64,000 nucleotides of DNA. Source: Whalleya microplaca (lineage: Eukaryota > Ascomycota > Sordariomycetes > Xylariales > Xylariaceae). Position 1 is the stretch's first letter. Each line of letters opens with the position of its first letter. The position numbers and the translations under genes were made by a program. The notes beneath the pieces are model-generated. The model was not told the DNA's origin. It saw only the letters and a program-made list of their open reading frames with translations, and made no database searches. Below are positions 33,630 to 44,426 of the stretch, in pieces. The stretch covers positions 434,001 to 498,000 of the forward strand of contig MU385730.1 in NCBI GenBank assembly GCA_022497155.1, given 5' to 3'.

Positions 33630-34875
33630 CTACGAAAAACTGGCCGGGATTATCCTCGCTTTCTTCATCCTATCAAAACTGTCTCCCCAAGCCTGTCGCG
33701 TATCCTTTTCCTCCGAGAACCCCGTGTTGTAAATCTTAGTCATGTCATATTGCCGGTCGAAGTCGAACATCGTCATGAAGGCAAACTCCAGCCCGGCGAG
33801 CGTGATCGGGCTGTCCGCGTGGCCGCTCTGAAGGCCATATTTCTTCTCCATTGCTTCCCAGGTGCTGAAATTCTCCCTGATGAAGGCTCGAATCTCGACC
33901 GGACTGTCCTGCTCAACCTTAACCCCCTTAAGACCGAAAAGTGAGCAGACAATCGGCCATTTCTCTCGCCATGAAGACGGCGTTCGCGAATCCGCGACAT
34001 TATACGCCTCTCCTTTGCTCTGAGACCACGGTGGTGTTAACGACACATGTATCGCCTGCCGTGCGCAGATATCCGAACTGGAATCGTTACTCAAAGCTAC
34101 CCAGCTCTTCGCAGTCCCAGGAAAGGGGCATTCGGCTCCTTGTCCATAGATCTCCCGGAACAGACTGAGGAACACTCCCAAGGAAGTTGCTATGCCGTGG
34201 ACGTTCTGGTTCGGGACAAAACCGACGATGCAATCAGGCCTCGTCTCACACCAGCCCCATTTCTTCTGGGCCGCATAGGGTGTTAACCAGTCCAGCTGCG
34301 CATAGTAAAAGAGGTCTTGGAACGGCGGTGGGAGCCTTGGCAGGGACTCTTTCAATGGAGGGTAGATTATGTCTTTTGGACGACCATCGAACAGATGAGC
34401 TCCGTAGTGCTTGCATCCTGTTTGCAGCACGACGAATTCCAGGGCTGGCGAGAGAACGTCCAGGGCAGTGACAGCCTGTTTGAGCATGGTGAGATTCTCC
34501 TGTACTTCGGTAGGTCTCTCCGAGCTAGACTTGTACGCTACAGCGCGTTTCAGGTTAGCTAGTTTCAGTTAATTGGAGATACCGTTAGGACGCACCAAGA
34601 TAATAGACGTGTGTGACCTTGTCGATATCAGGGATCTTATCCTTCAGAGCTGCTTCGAGCTCCCCCTGGGTCGACCTGAGAAGGTCTATGCCTGACACGA
34701 GGTTCAGTATAGCACTGTCCGGCCATAACGCTGCTTCCCGAGATATAGGTCGATTAGTAAGTGCATGAACTCTGCTCCATGTGCCATGTGAAGGATATTG
34801 ATTAATAATCTCATTCACAAAGGCCCACCCAGAGATACCGCTGGCGCCGAATACAAGAGCCGTCTTAGAACCCAT
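33630..34875 (-). CDS. PRISE-type SDR (progesterone 5-beta-reductase/iridoid-synthase-like)
   Basis: Two exons, 34875-34596 and 34537-33630 (intron 58 bp, GTGCGT...TGTAG with a CTAAC branch site), 395 residues. The N-terminus has the nucleotide motif F-G-A-S-G-I-S-G-W-A. After the junction the text reads Y-Y-L-A-Y-K, then V-V-L-Q-T-G-C-K-H-Y-G and a Y-Y-A-Q-L-D segment in the place of the catalytic tyrosine region. C-terminal W-P-x-x-C and F-D-x-x-x-x-Y-D-M-T-K motifs are usual for fungal members. These enzymes reduce activated C=C bonds with NADPH, for example in enones. Its next upstream neighbour is the unrelated dioxygenase at 36.6 kb. Confidence 0.88.
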
Positions 34876-36646
34876 CGTGGTAAGAACATCGATAGCTAGG
34901 AATGCAAATTTGTTGATGGTTAGGATGGCTGCTGGCTTGACTATTTATGATCAGTCCGGTTTAACCCAGATCTTCGTCGAACGGTCAACTGATGCTGCAA
35001 CATGTCACATGTCATACACATGGATACCCCTCACTTGTGCATGAGGTTGATATTTTTCTACGCAGCATCGTATGGCTCATAGTGTAGACCGACAGGATCA
35101 CAGACGAACTCACTAAGCCTAATTCAACATCTGCACTACAGGAATACTGGACTGTCTAGCTACAAACGGATTCCAGGCGTTCCAAAAGGATTCTCACAGG
35201 CAGCAATGCCCTTTACACATCTTTGAAGGACGACTATGCTTGAGTAGGACTATCCCTATCCATTACTCCTGGTACTTACTGGCGCAGTACATCTGATTAC
35301 TTGTCATATGTGGGGCGACTTCGCTCCGGCTTCTACCGCCTCGATGGGCATATCTGTGCATCTTTGGGGTCGAATTGGGAGCTCATCATAGGTTAGGAAG
35401 AGCCGCATGGATGAACGAAATCTTTTTCCGGACATATTAATGCATATTCCCAGTGAGACTCCGTAGATTCCGTAGGCAGAGCAGGAAATATAGTCATCAT
35501 AGATGTGTTCTCGTTGATTCGACTGCTACTTCATGATGTATCCGCATCTGGCACCATTCGTTATGCAACAGCCTCAAGCTATAGCATAATATTTTGAAAT
35601 TACCCCTTTCCGGATTATCCGTCTACACCGAGTCGACCTTAAACTATACGAGTGAAGTGAACGTGCGAAATAGATACGGGGCAAAATTACAAGCTAGTTG
35701 TGATTCACCGTGATTCATTAAAACGGGTCCTCCGGCTTGGAGATATCACTTCGCACTCGGCTTGGTGCAGGGTGGTTATGCAGGTGACGAGTATCGTGCT
35801 TTATGTACGGCTTACACGATGGTTTGCATGTCAGAGTGAGCAAGTACAATATTGTATGGTAGAGACCTCTAATGGCTTAAAGCCGCAAATTGAAAGGCTC
35901 AAAGACGCGATCTCCAGCAGTTCAAGCGATATCAAGAGGTTTGTAGTTGTTGTCACTGTTGTTGTCAGGGATTAAGGGTGGGTGTTGTGCCTGTTGTTGC
36001 TAAATATACATTACTACTAACCTAAGGTTAGTATGGTGTCGGGTGCTTAGTCAATCTCCTTGTAACAATGCTTATTGTGAGACCGTAGTGTCGCATACAT
36101 CAGCCATGATAGCCCCGGAAATCGGAGCTCTCTCTACCTTTCCCTCCGTTGGCTCAGCCGGTTATGCGACACGTAGTGAGGCGACTCAAAGCTACCTTAA
36201 TAACTTGAGCTGACCAAATGGATCGCTGTCCTCATCGGCCCAGTCTCACTCTCCCGCAATGTGTCTCCGGAGAGCGCCGAACGTAGCCGATGATCGGCGG
36301 TGCATTCCACTGTGTGCTCGGTCCTACGTTAAGCCTGTGGTAATAGAGATGTTGGATGCTGCTCCTACCCGTCGGCCAGCGGGTCTCATGACACGACGCA
36401 CCGAGCATTCGGACCCGAGACCGTTGGGTCTTGTTCGCGACTATCTGGAAATTTACGTCTAGGATATCCACTTCAGCCCCAGTGGGCAACAGGTTTTCCC
36501 TAGCATTGCCAACAAGACAAGCTGTCACTATGCCCTACGCAGTATAAGGGAGTCCTCGCTTGCTATGAAGGATGAGAAGGAAATTGACGTAGCAAAGGAT
36601 AGGCACCTTCAGTTTTTGAGAAGCCTGTGAAATACGTAATATTCTG
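34876..36646. other. 1.8-kb intergenic region without a supported gene
   Basis: Contains a short GTTGTTG-type simple repeat near 35945-36000. Open stretches here (for example 36232-36528) show no domain. Confidence 0.45.
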
Positions 36647-38705
36647 TCAAGGAAAGACCGAATTCTGGGTATGAGTATCAGAGCTGCCATCACTCTCGGC
36701 ACCGTGGTCGAGGACAGCGGGCCCATGGATTTTCTCGTTGTTCCAGTGCATCTCGCCCTCGTCGTCATCATCCGTGCTTTCATTGACGCACGTAGTCCCT
36801 AAAGCATTTCCTTCATCTTCGTCTTCCCCAAGAAGCGAATGTCTCTCACCAGCTGATCCGTCACGCCCGAGTTTCCTCCATGCGTACCTCTTGGAACTCT
36901 CATGAATCGTCCCAACTAGGAAATATCGAGGCGGGGTATAGTCTTGGACCAAATGTTCCATACGATCGCCTCGGATTATTGCGGTTGCCCCTGGCTCGTA
37001 TCTCACCTTCAGACCTAGCTGAGGTAGGCAGAGATGCCCTCCTACCAGCCCGTTAGCCAGTTTATTAACGTGGCCGCTAATTTCATCGACTCACCCTCAT
37101 AACTTCCAAGTGTAATCAATCCGGCAAGACCTCCGGAAACGTCGTTGCTGTCGCGGTGGCGTTGTGTGTACGGATTGACGCCGAGGGCGAATAGACTTAC
37201 AAAGTCCTGGTCGGTGAACTTAACCCTCTCGTCTTCGGGAAGCTGGGACACGATATCGAGGCATTCCCGGTAGTATTCTGGATCTAGCGTCTCCACCAGA
37301 AATCTAATCATCTCGGAAGCTTTAGCGAACACAGAGCTACAGAGCTTCTTGAACAAGCTCCGGCTGTTGGATTGGGCAGCGCAGCGCATAAACGTCGAAT
37401 CCAGCGTCTGCTGCACGCGTCGGGCGTTGCGATCGCCCTTCTGCGACCAACATCCGTAGTGGGCGATGGCCATCTTGGCCATGGGAAGCTTTTCGACGGA
37501 AGCCGTCTCTGGGTTTAGTACTGGGTGAAGCTTGCGGATGTAGCGGTCGACGACGTGCCGTGTACTCTCAGGCAAAGGCAACGGCGTAAAGAACGACCAG
37601 TTATCCAGAGCTCTCTCCAGCAAACCGCTGATGTCGCGACCGAAGAGGAGCTGTGCCAATCGTTCGATGCTAGCAAAGACCACGCGCCTGTGCTTGTCTG
37701 TCACTATGAAGATATCCTCCTCAACTAATTCCCAGATCTGCTTGGCGGAAACTTGGTCAGCCAGATACCGACGAAAGTAATCGGTGTCGTAGCGGCCATT
37801 TTGCCAAGCCGGTTTCCAGTTCGCTTTGATAATAGTCAGGTATTCCTCGGTGTCAGGGTCAGGTTGTCTTGATGCTTCTACACGATAAGATTCTCTTTGA
37901 CTTCTATCCATGCCGAGCCAGTAATGCTCACGAGCGTCTGATCTGAGAGTCTCGAAGAATCCCTTCCCGTATTGGCAGGGCCGGGCCTCAGCTTTGACGA
38001 GCTTCGTGGCTCGTTCTCTCATCATACTTGCCATCAATAATTTCTGGACCTCCACCGGCATGGAAGGCTCATCGAGAATCTCGTCGATTTTTGATTTCGC
38101 GTGCTTCGCTCGGTTTGACTTATTATATGAATCCTTCGTATCTTTGTCAAGGTCTTTAGCATGCATGAGCCTCACCGTGTTCGAACCAAGTCGGAAGCTG
38201 ACTACAGTCTCTTCTGCTGTGTCCTTGAGGAGCTTGTATTCGTTGTGGTCCGATAATTCCCCTGCTAGATCTTTGGTATTTATAGCCGGTACCTTGGAAA
38301 GAAGATGGCGTATCGACGCTATGGTCGCAGTCTTCAACATTGTGGTTTCTCGAATGCTTTGAAAGATTGGCTCCATCACATCAAACTATGAAACATCCAG
38401 AGGTTAGTCTATCCTCTAAGGAGTTCTCATAAATGTAGATTTCTAAACCTTACCATCCGGGCATCCAGTGGATGCCCTACATTGCCAGCCCACGACGGAT
38501 ACAGCCCGTAAGGGTCGCCCGGAATTGCCTCACATCTCTTTCCTAGCTCAACAAGATGGACCTTCGCTCGATCTTCGTCACTCAACTCATCTAAAGTCGG
38601 GATCTTGCTGGTTGATTTGGTTGAAGCGTTGTGCTTTCCAAGCAAAACCTCCAACGTTTCCATCTCAGACACCTGGGGTGGTGCGTATGTGCGCAAGAAT
38701 GGCAT
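36647..38705 (-). CDS. putative 2-oxoglutarate/Fe(II) dioxygenase of JBP/TET-like type
   Basis: Three exons, 38705-38454, 38385-37095 and 37041-36647 (introns 68 and 53 bp), 645 residues. The first 400 or so residues are helical and charged, without a domain I can name. The C-terminal third has the jelly-roll dioxygenase signature: H494-x-D496 in R-H-R-D-S-N-D, then G-S-Y-E-G-G-H-L-C-L-P-Q-L, the distal His544 in M-E-H-L-V and Arg553 in P-P-R-Y-F-L-V-G-T for 2-oxoglutarate. The wording G-G-x-L-C-L-P-x-L-G and the H...R spacing are those I associate with fungal proteins annotated as JBP1/TET-like oxygenases. The last 70 residues are highly acidic. If the assignment holds, it may oxidise thymine or 5-methylcytosine in DNA or RNA, but the substrate is unproven and other 2OG oxygenases remain possible. 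Confidence 0.7.
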
Positions 38706-39478
38706 CGTGCTCTGTGTCGTATATTTCTTGATATGCTTTCGAGAGAGAATAGAAGTAGAAATAGTGAAGCCCTAACTGACTTCTAGGAAATAATGAGTAC
38801 AAGTAGGCACAAATCATATTGATGCCTGTGTACGAGAAGAGGTGTGTACCCGAGCAAACACCTCTGTTTGCAATTGAAATACACTTTAGCTTTGTAGATA
38901 AGTGCCCACTTCCAAGACAACTGATGGCTATGTCTTCACTGGCGCTCATGACTATCTTTGATTCATTCATCTTCCGTGTATCCATTCCTCGAGCAATTAA
39001 TTGAGCAAGGCCATCATTTACCCGGAGTACGATGTAGCTAAGACAGCCTTTCTTCTGGTGAAGCCATTGGCACTGGCTGTTAATATTTTTGATATTCGAG
39101 AACATCCCGAGAATGGCTGGAGCATACATATATTGAAGGTCATCTCTCATCTTTGAGCCTTATAACAACCATGTCAATTGAGGATCAGTTGAAGTACAGC
39201 ATCGTCGAAGATTGTGTGCACAAGAGTTCCAGTCCGATTATTATCATCACATATTTCTTCTCATACCGGGACACTGAGGAGTATCTTACACCATATGATA
39301 ATACAGCCCAACCAAAATACCCTCGCATGGCTAAGATGACAGTGCAACTAGACCACATCATCTAGTGCGTAGACACCTTCACCTACAACATAGATAATAC
39401 ACCATCTCTTCGTGTTACCATGTATATATACAAATCACTAGACTTGAATATGTCAACGTTAACATTTGATCAATCCTA
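38706..39478. other. intergenic, no supported gene
   Basis: Upstream of the dioxygenase. A 161-codon open frame on the minus strand (39150-38665) overlaps the dioxygenase start in another frame. It begins with ATG but has no recognisable domain. Confidence 0.4.
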
Positions 39479-41032
39479 TCAGTACGTTGTCAGCGCAGGG
39501 CTGCCCGCACATGCCGGCAGCGAAAACTTGGTCTCGACGAAGACTTTCTGCATCATATCCTCCTTTTTCTCGAATTTGTAGTAGACCTTGTCGAGGTCCT
39601 CGACTCTGACCCGATGCGAGACCATCTGCAATGGGTCTAGGTCACCCTTCTGAATCATCTTCAGCAGATCCTCCCAGTACTTATGCACGGGTGCTTGTCC
39701 ATTGCCGATGAGTCGGATACCTCGTTCCATGAGCGTACCCACGTTGAAGTGATTAGTCTAAAACATGTCAGTATTCCATATAACGGGGCAAACGCGAAAG
39801 ACGACTCACGTAGCCGACATAGACACCAGTGATACCGCATCGTCCAAATTCACGGACGCCCTCGATCATCTCGTTGAGGATCTCGCTCGTGTCCGTCTCG
39901 GCTCCCGTCAACATCTCAAGCCAGTGCAGCCAGCCCTTTGCATATTCGCCTGCAGCACACTTCGAATCCCTCAAGTCAGTGTCCGTACTGCATGCACACA
40001 TCCAGAATGAACGCAGGGTCTCACCTCGATAGCCGCATCGGGACCCCTTCCGCCACATAACTCCTTCAGCTTCGACACCACAGTTGGCTTATTCGTGACA
40101 CCATGTGAGAGCTTCTTATAGTCAACCAACTCCAGCTTGTCGGCGTGGCGGGAAGGCCAATGGGTTCTAATGAAAGACAGCCGTGGCTCCGTATCGATGA
40201 AAATTATCTTCGAAGCTCCGGCTTGAATTGCATGAATACCTGCCATCTGTCCAATGGGACCCGCGCCCCATATAGCGACTTGGTCGCCAGGGTACACAGC
40301 CGTGTCATGAACAGCATTGTAGCTTGTGGCCAGTACATCACTGAGGTAAAGTGCCTTCTCGTCCGGTACGTCTTCGGGGATCTCGAGGAGGTTCACGTCG
40401 CCGAGCGGTACACGGACGTACTCTGCCTGGCCGCCAGCGAAACCACCCGTGAAGTGCGAGTATCCGAACATGCCGGCCGTCCGTCCGCCGTACATAGCAC
40501 GTTGGGTCGTGTTCGCATTTGTTTTCTCGCATTGGGACGATAGTTTCTGCCTGCACTGGAAGCACTCGCCGCACGCGATCTGGAAGGATGCCACATAGCG
40601 CTTGCCCTTCTGAACTTTGGTCACGTTCGATCCCACCTCGTCGACTATACCGCAGAACTCGTGGCCGAGGATGTCGCCTTTATTCAGTTGAACGACGGTG
40701 CCTACACATAAGTTTCTATGTTAGTTTTCACGTAAATCAGAATACAGGCCGGTACAATCCAGCGACAGGCCCTTCTAACCGTGAAGTAGATGGAGGTCAC
40801 TGCCACAAACGGTAGTGCCAGTGACTTTGAGGATCACATCATTAGGTTCGAGGATTTTCGGTCTCGGCACGTCATGCATCTCGACGGTGTTCTTGCCCAT
40901 CCAGCACAATGCTTTCATGGTCTCACGTCTGCCGTTCTCTCCGCCGTAATTTGTTACGTCTTGTGCTGTGACAGAGTTGTCACCATGGCCGATCGCCTTC
41001 TCCGCCGCAAATGCTGCTTGCGACGCTGCCAT
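39479..41032 (-). CDS. zinc-dependent medium-chain alcohol dehydrogenase
   Basis: Four exons, 41032-40780, 40701-40025, 39959-39810 and 39757-39479, 452 residues. The catalytic-zinc residues are in C-G-S-D-L-H (after about residue 75) and G-H-E-F. The structural zinc cysteines are in C-G-E-C-F-Q-C-R-Q-K-L-S-S-Q-C. The Rossmann motif is W-G-A-G-P-I-G. The wording matches the fungal branch related to glutathione-independent formaldehyde dehydrogenases. There is a 38-residue N-terminal extension before the usual M-K-A-L-C-W start; a second ATG there (M39) would give a standard-length enzyme. The extension lacks a clear targeting signal. Substrate unknown. Confidence 0.92.
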
Positions 41033-42019
41033 CTTCGTTGATCTGGGGGTCCTCTTGTGTGCCTTCAGTGAGTTTTACTTGCAATATAACGGTAGGCGAC
41101 TACTGATATGTTTAAACTGATTCCAAGTATCGTATGTCTCACACTACACCAATAGGAACTAGACAGCAGTATGGATTCTTATAAACTTATAAGGGCCGCA
41201 ATATGTCGTAACCCATCATGATAACGTCATGTATGCCCCCAAATCTCCGTTGGGATATTCACAATACCCGGAATTGGAGAGCGGATAGGAAAAATTGCAT
41301 AGTTTGAATATGGGATTCTCGTAAGTGTATGACGTTGAACTGGACTTCATGTCAGAAGATATGTCTGGACTACGTCATGGATCTGTAATGGTATATGGAA
41401 TTTCGCGATTGCATCTTGTGTAACATGCGACCAAGGCGCAAAGAGACTAAAAGAGACGCAGAAAGATACCGTTCGATATGCAAGTCGACGAGAGCCATTA
41501 GGACTGAGGCCAAACTCAATGTCTGACCGTTGGATTGGTCACTTGAACTTGAGATGGTTTGGAATCGTGAAGTGTCGCCCTCAAGATTTTGGTCCGACGC
41601 ACTATCTGCCTGCTGGTAGCAGCTGGCATCACGAGCGTTTGTATGCCATATTTTACAATGAGTACTTGGTAGATATAGCAAATATTTAAACTTCTATATG
41701 GTCATTTTAAAATGCTACTTGAAAAATCAGCGTATATGATCGTCAATGTTAGGGAGAAGACCAACGCCAATGGATTTGGAGTCTCAAGTGAATGTTATAT
41801 ATCATGAGGGACCAACAAATGCATTACACCCTGATGGTATTATCATTACTGCGCTAAGATCTCACGTGAGTTCACATATAACAAACAAATCTATGAAGAT
41901 GATTCATAAGTCCATTTTACTCTATTCGCCAACCATTACCACCCAAGCACTTTTTAGACTGCCTAGTTATCCAACTCACTAATCAACCTCCATCTACACA
42001 GGTACACACATCCAACAAT
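41033..42019. other. intergenic, no supported gene
   Basis: About 1 kb upstream of the alcohol dehydrogenase. No coding or RNA feature seen. Confidence 0.45.
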
Positions 42020-42548
42020 CTAAGATTCACCCGTAACCGGCAGTTTGAACTCGGCAGGCCCCGTATATCTTTGGCTGCTCGAAGCGCCGTTCTGTTCGAT
42101 GACGAACTGGTCCGCCGGGATCGTGTAGATGCCGGTAATATTTGTCCGCGAATTAAACGGCACCGACACCCTCAGCGTCAGTCCGTCGCTGTCGCTCGGC
42201 GTCGCTGACCATGTGTACGCCGTATTGTCGCAAGGCGTGGCGGGCACCGCCGGCAGCCTGTCAGGGCCCTGCAGGAAGGCCGAGCAGTTGGTCGGGAACG
42301 TAGAGGACTCGGATACGACATCGAAGCCGTAGCTTTAGGGTGAAGCGTCAGCTTGCTTGCGTGCCCATACGGCAAGGGCACCTCTTTAGGGTGAGGGGAG
42401 TAAGAACTTACCTGCACATCACGCTGTGAGGGATGCAAGACGCGGTGAAGTTGCTCACGGTGTAGTAAGTTGCCTGTCGAGGCTGGATAGCAGCAGCGGA
42501 GGCGGCGCCGGCAGCGGCAAGGGTTGCGAGAATGGCGTTGAGCTGCAT
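42020..42548 (-). CDS. small secreted cysteine protein, possibly Alt a 1/AA1-like
   Basis: Two exons, 42548-42412 and 42332-42020 (intron 79 bp, GTAAGT...TAAAG), 149 residues. The N-terminus is a classical signal peptide (M-Q-L-N-A-I-L-A-T-L-A-A-A-G-A-A-S-A), followed by a possible dibasic-type Q-P-R-Q site. The mature part has four cysteines (C-I-P-H-S-V-M-C, T-N-C-S, T-P-C-D), enough for two disulfides, and alternating hydrophobic strands. The spacing around T-N-C-S-A and the L-R-V...I-T-G-I-Y-T-I-P-A stretch resemble the beta-barrel Alt a 1/AA1-like proteins, some of which elicit plant cell death; that is a tentative match by pattern only. Expect an apoplastic protein. No transmembrane segment or GPI signal is visible. 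Confidence 0.8.
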
Positions 42549-44426
42549 GATGGGCGAGTTTATAGATATTAAGTTCCAAAAGGTGTCTTCGTAAAGTGAG
42601 TGATGGTGAATGATGATGTGTCAAGGGTTGCTCGAGGCAAATACTCGTATATATAGTTATCTGGATGATGGCTTGAGGGTATCACAAAATTCCTATTAAT
42701 GGCGATGGTATCTCGATTTCTTACTGTTGGCACGCAGCGACTCACGTCTTTATATCTTCATCGCGATCCGAATATAGAAATTATAGTGTGGATCAGCTCA
42801 AACGCACCCGCGCATATACCCAAGACCCCTAATTAGCAGGGCTAGGGTCGATGAACTACGACGTTACATGCCAACCCATCAAAAAGCCCGCCTCTTTCAA
42901 TTAGTTTCTCGTATTCACATCTTCACGATCACGGCCCAGCGACATGACATGAGACCCTTCAATATGCGCATGGTTCGCAGGGACCGTAGCATCGTATACG
43001 AAGAGGGCGGGTATTTCTTAAACGGGGAGACCTCAGCCCGGCCCAAATGATCGGCAGTGGCTTAGCTTCCATTGTAGCCGTTACCCGACCATGTAAACCG
43101 TACCGATGATGTGAATATCGGTTGACATTTTACTATTATCATGCGAAAGCCCACTGACACTGCTCAAATTTTATGCCAAGCTCGATACTATCAATAAGTA
43201 TATATGCCGGGCTAAAGCGCTGGCATCCGAACTTACCGGAGTATCGGCACTACGTCAATGACGTATTGGGGATGTCGCATCGTATACTACGTATGTCGTA
43301 ACTAGTTAGTTAAGCAAGAAGGGCTCGGAGGTTTGTTTTAGGTTCTCATCGTATGTACGGAGGTTTTACTTGCGGCTGTAGTTGGAATGACAACATAAGC
43401 TAGTTGTCTTACAACATGAACCTTCACGGCCCGAACCGCTCTCCCAGCTAAGACCAGCTATCTCAGCATTCCGAGTTTGCGCATCATAATCAAAAAGTAA
43501 GAACAGTCTCATCAATTGCATCGGCCGTTACTCTCTAAAGTAATACATTCATGCATACTTGGAAATCAGGACTCACTAAGCTGCTATGACAGAGGTGACG
43601 TCGTGAACCAGGCATCAGATGTATAAACTGTAATACACATCGAATTAGCACTGCTTGCCCATATACACATCGAGTCTGAAAAAGAAGAGAAATTTTCAAA
43701 AATTTTTTCCAGAGCTTTGGCTCATAACCCATTCCGCAGCTTTCCATCCATCAGCTTTTATTGGCCTCTTATTGATTGTATTTCCGTGTGTATCTCTATC
43801 TAATAATAAGTAACAAGGTAAATAAATATTGAATGAGAAGACACAGTTCAGTATTTCATGACCTTGCCCATTTCTATGATCTCAAAAGTGACAGTCAGTT
43901 CCCAGTCCTCGTACCCATGGCCTCCAAGACTCCGGGTTCCAGGTTTCAGCAACACAATCCACGACACAGAACACAGGCGACATCACGTAAAATCTTATAC
44001 ATATCACGCCTTGGATTATATATAGGTAAACCGTACAGTGTATGCATCCATCAAAGCCCAAGCCCTGTTACCAAACTCCTTCTTCCCATTCGCTTCCCCT
44101 AAGAACTCCTGCAAAACTCATCATGCGCGAAGACATGTGACATACATACATACATTGCAGGCTAGTTCCGTTCCGGAGTATCACTCACAGGCAGTAGATA
44201 TACACATCTCACTAACTCGCTCTCTCTCTCGTCGTATCGTTCTTCCGCCATATACCCCGTTATCTCCTTGTCCCATCGTATCATTATATATATATGCATA
44301 TATCTCCATGTTCGTCAGTCGCCTACACATCAGCATAGATTCAACCCCACGCAGCGGGGAATGGTAATTATGTAAGATCCATCAGTCCTACCCATCCTAG
44401 GTGCCCCCGACACACCACGCCGTCAG
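42549..44426. other. 1.9-kb intergenic region, no supported gene
   Basis: Lies between the secreted-protein gene and the transcription-factor gene. CT-rich and TA-rich simple runs occur near 44215-44230 and 44285-44300. No gene seen. Confidence 0.45.

Noticed and set aside
38665..39150. 161-codon minus-strand frame overlapping the start of the putative dioxygenase
   Set aside because: It starts with ATG but overlaps the better-supported dioxygenase exon in another frame and shows no domain. It could at most be a leader sequence.
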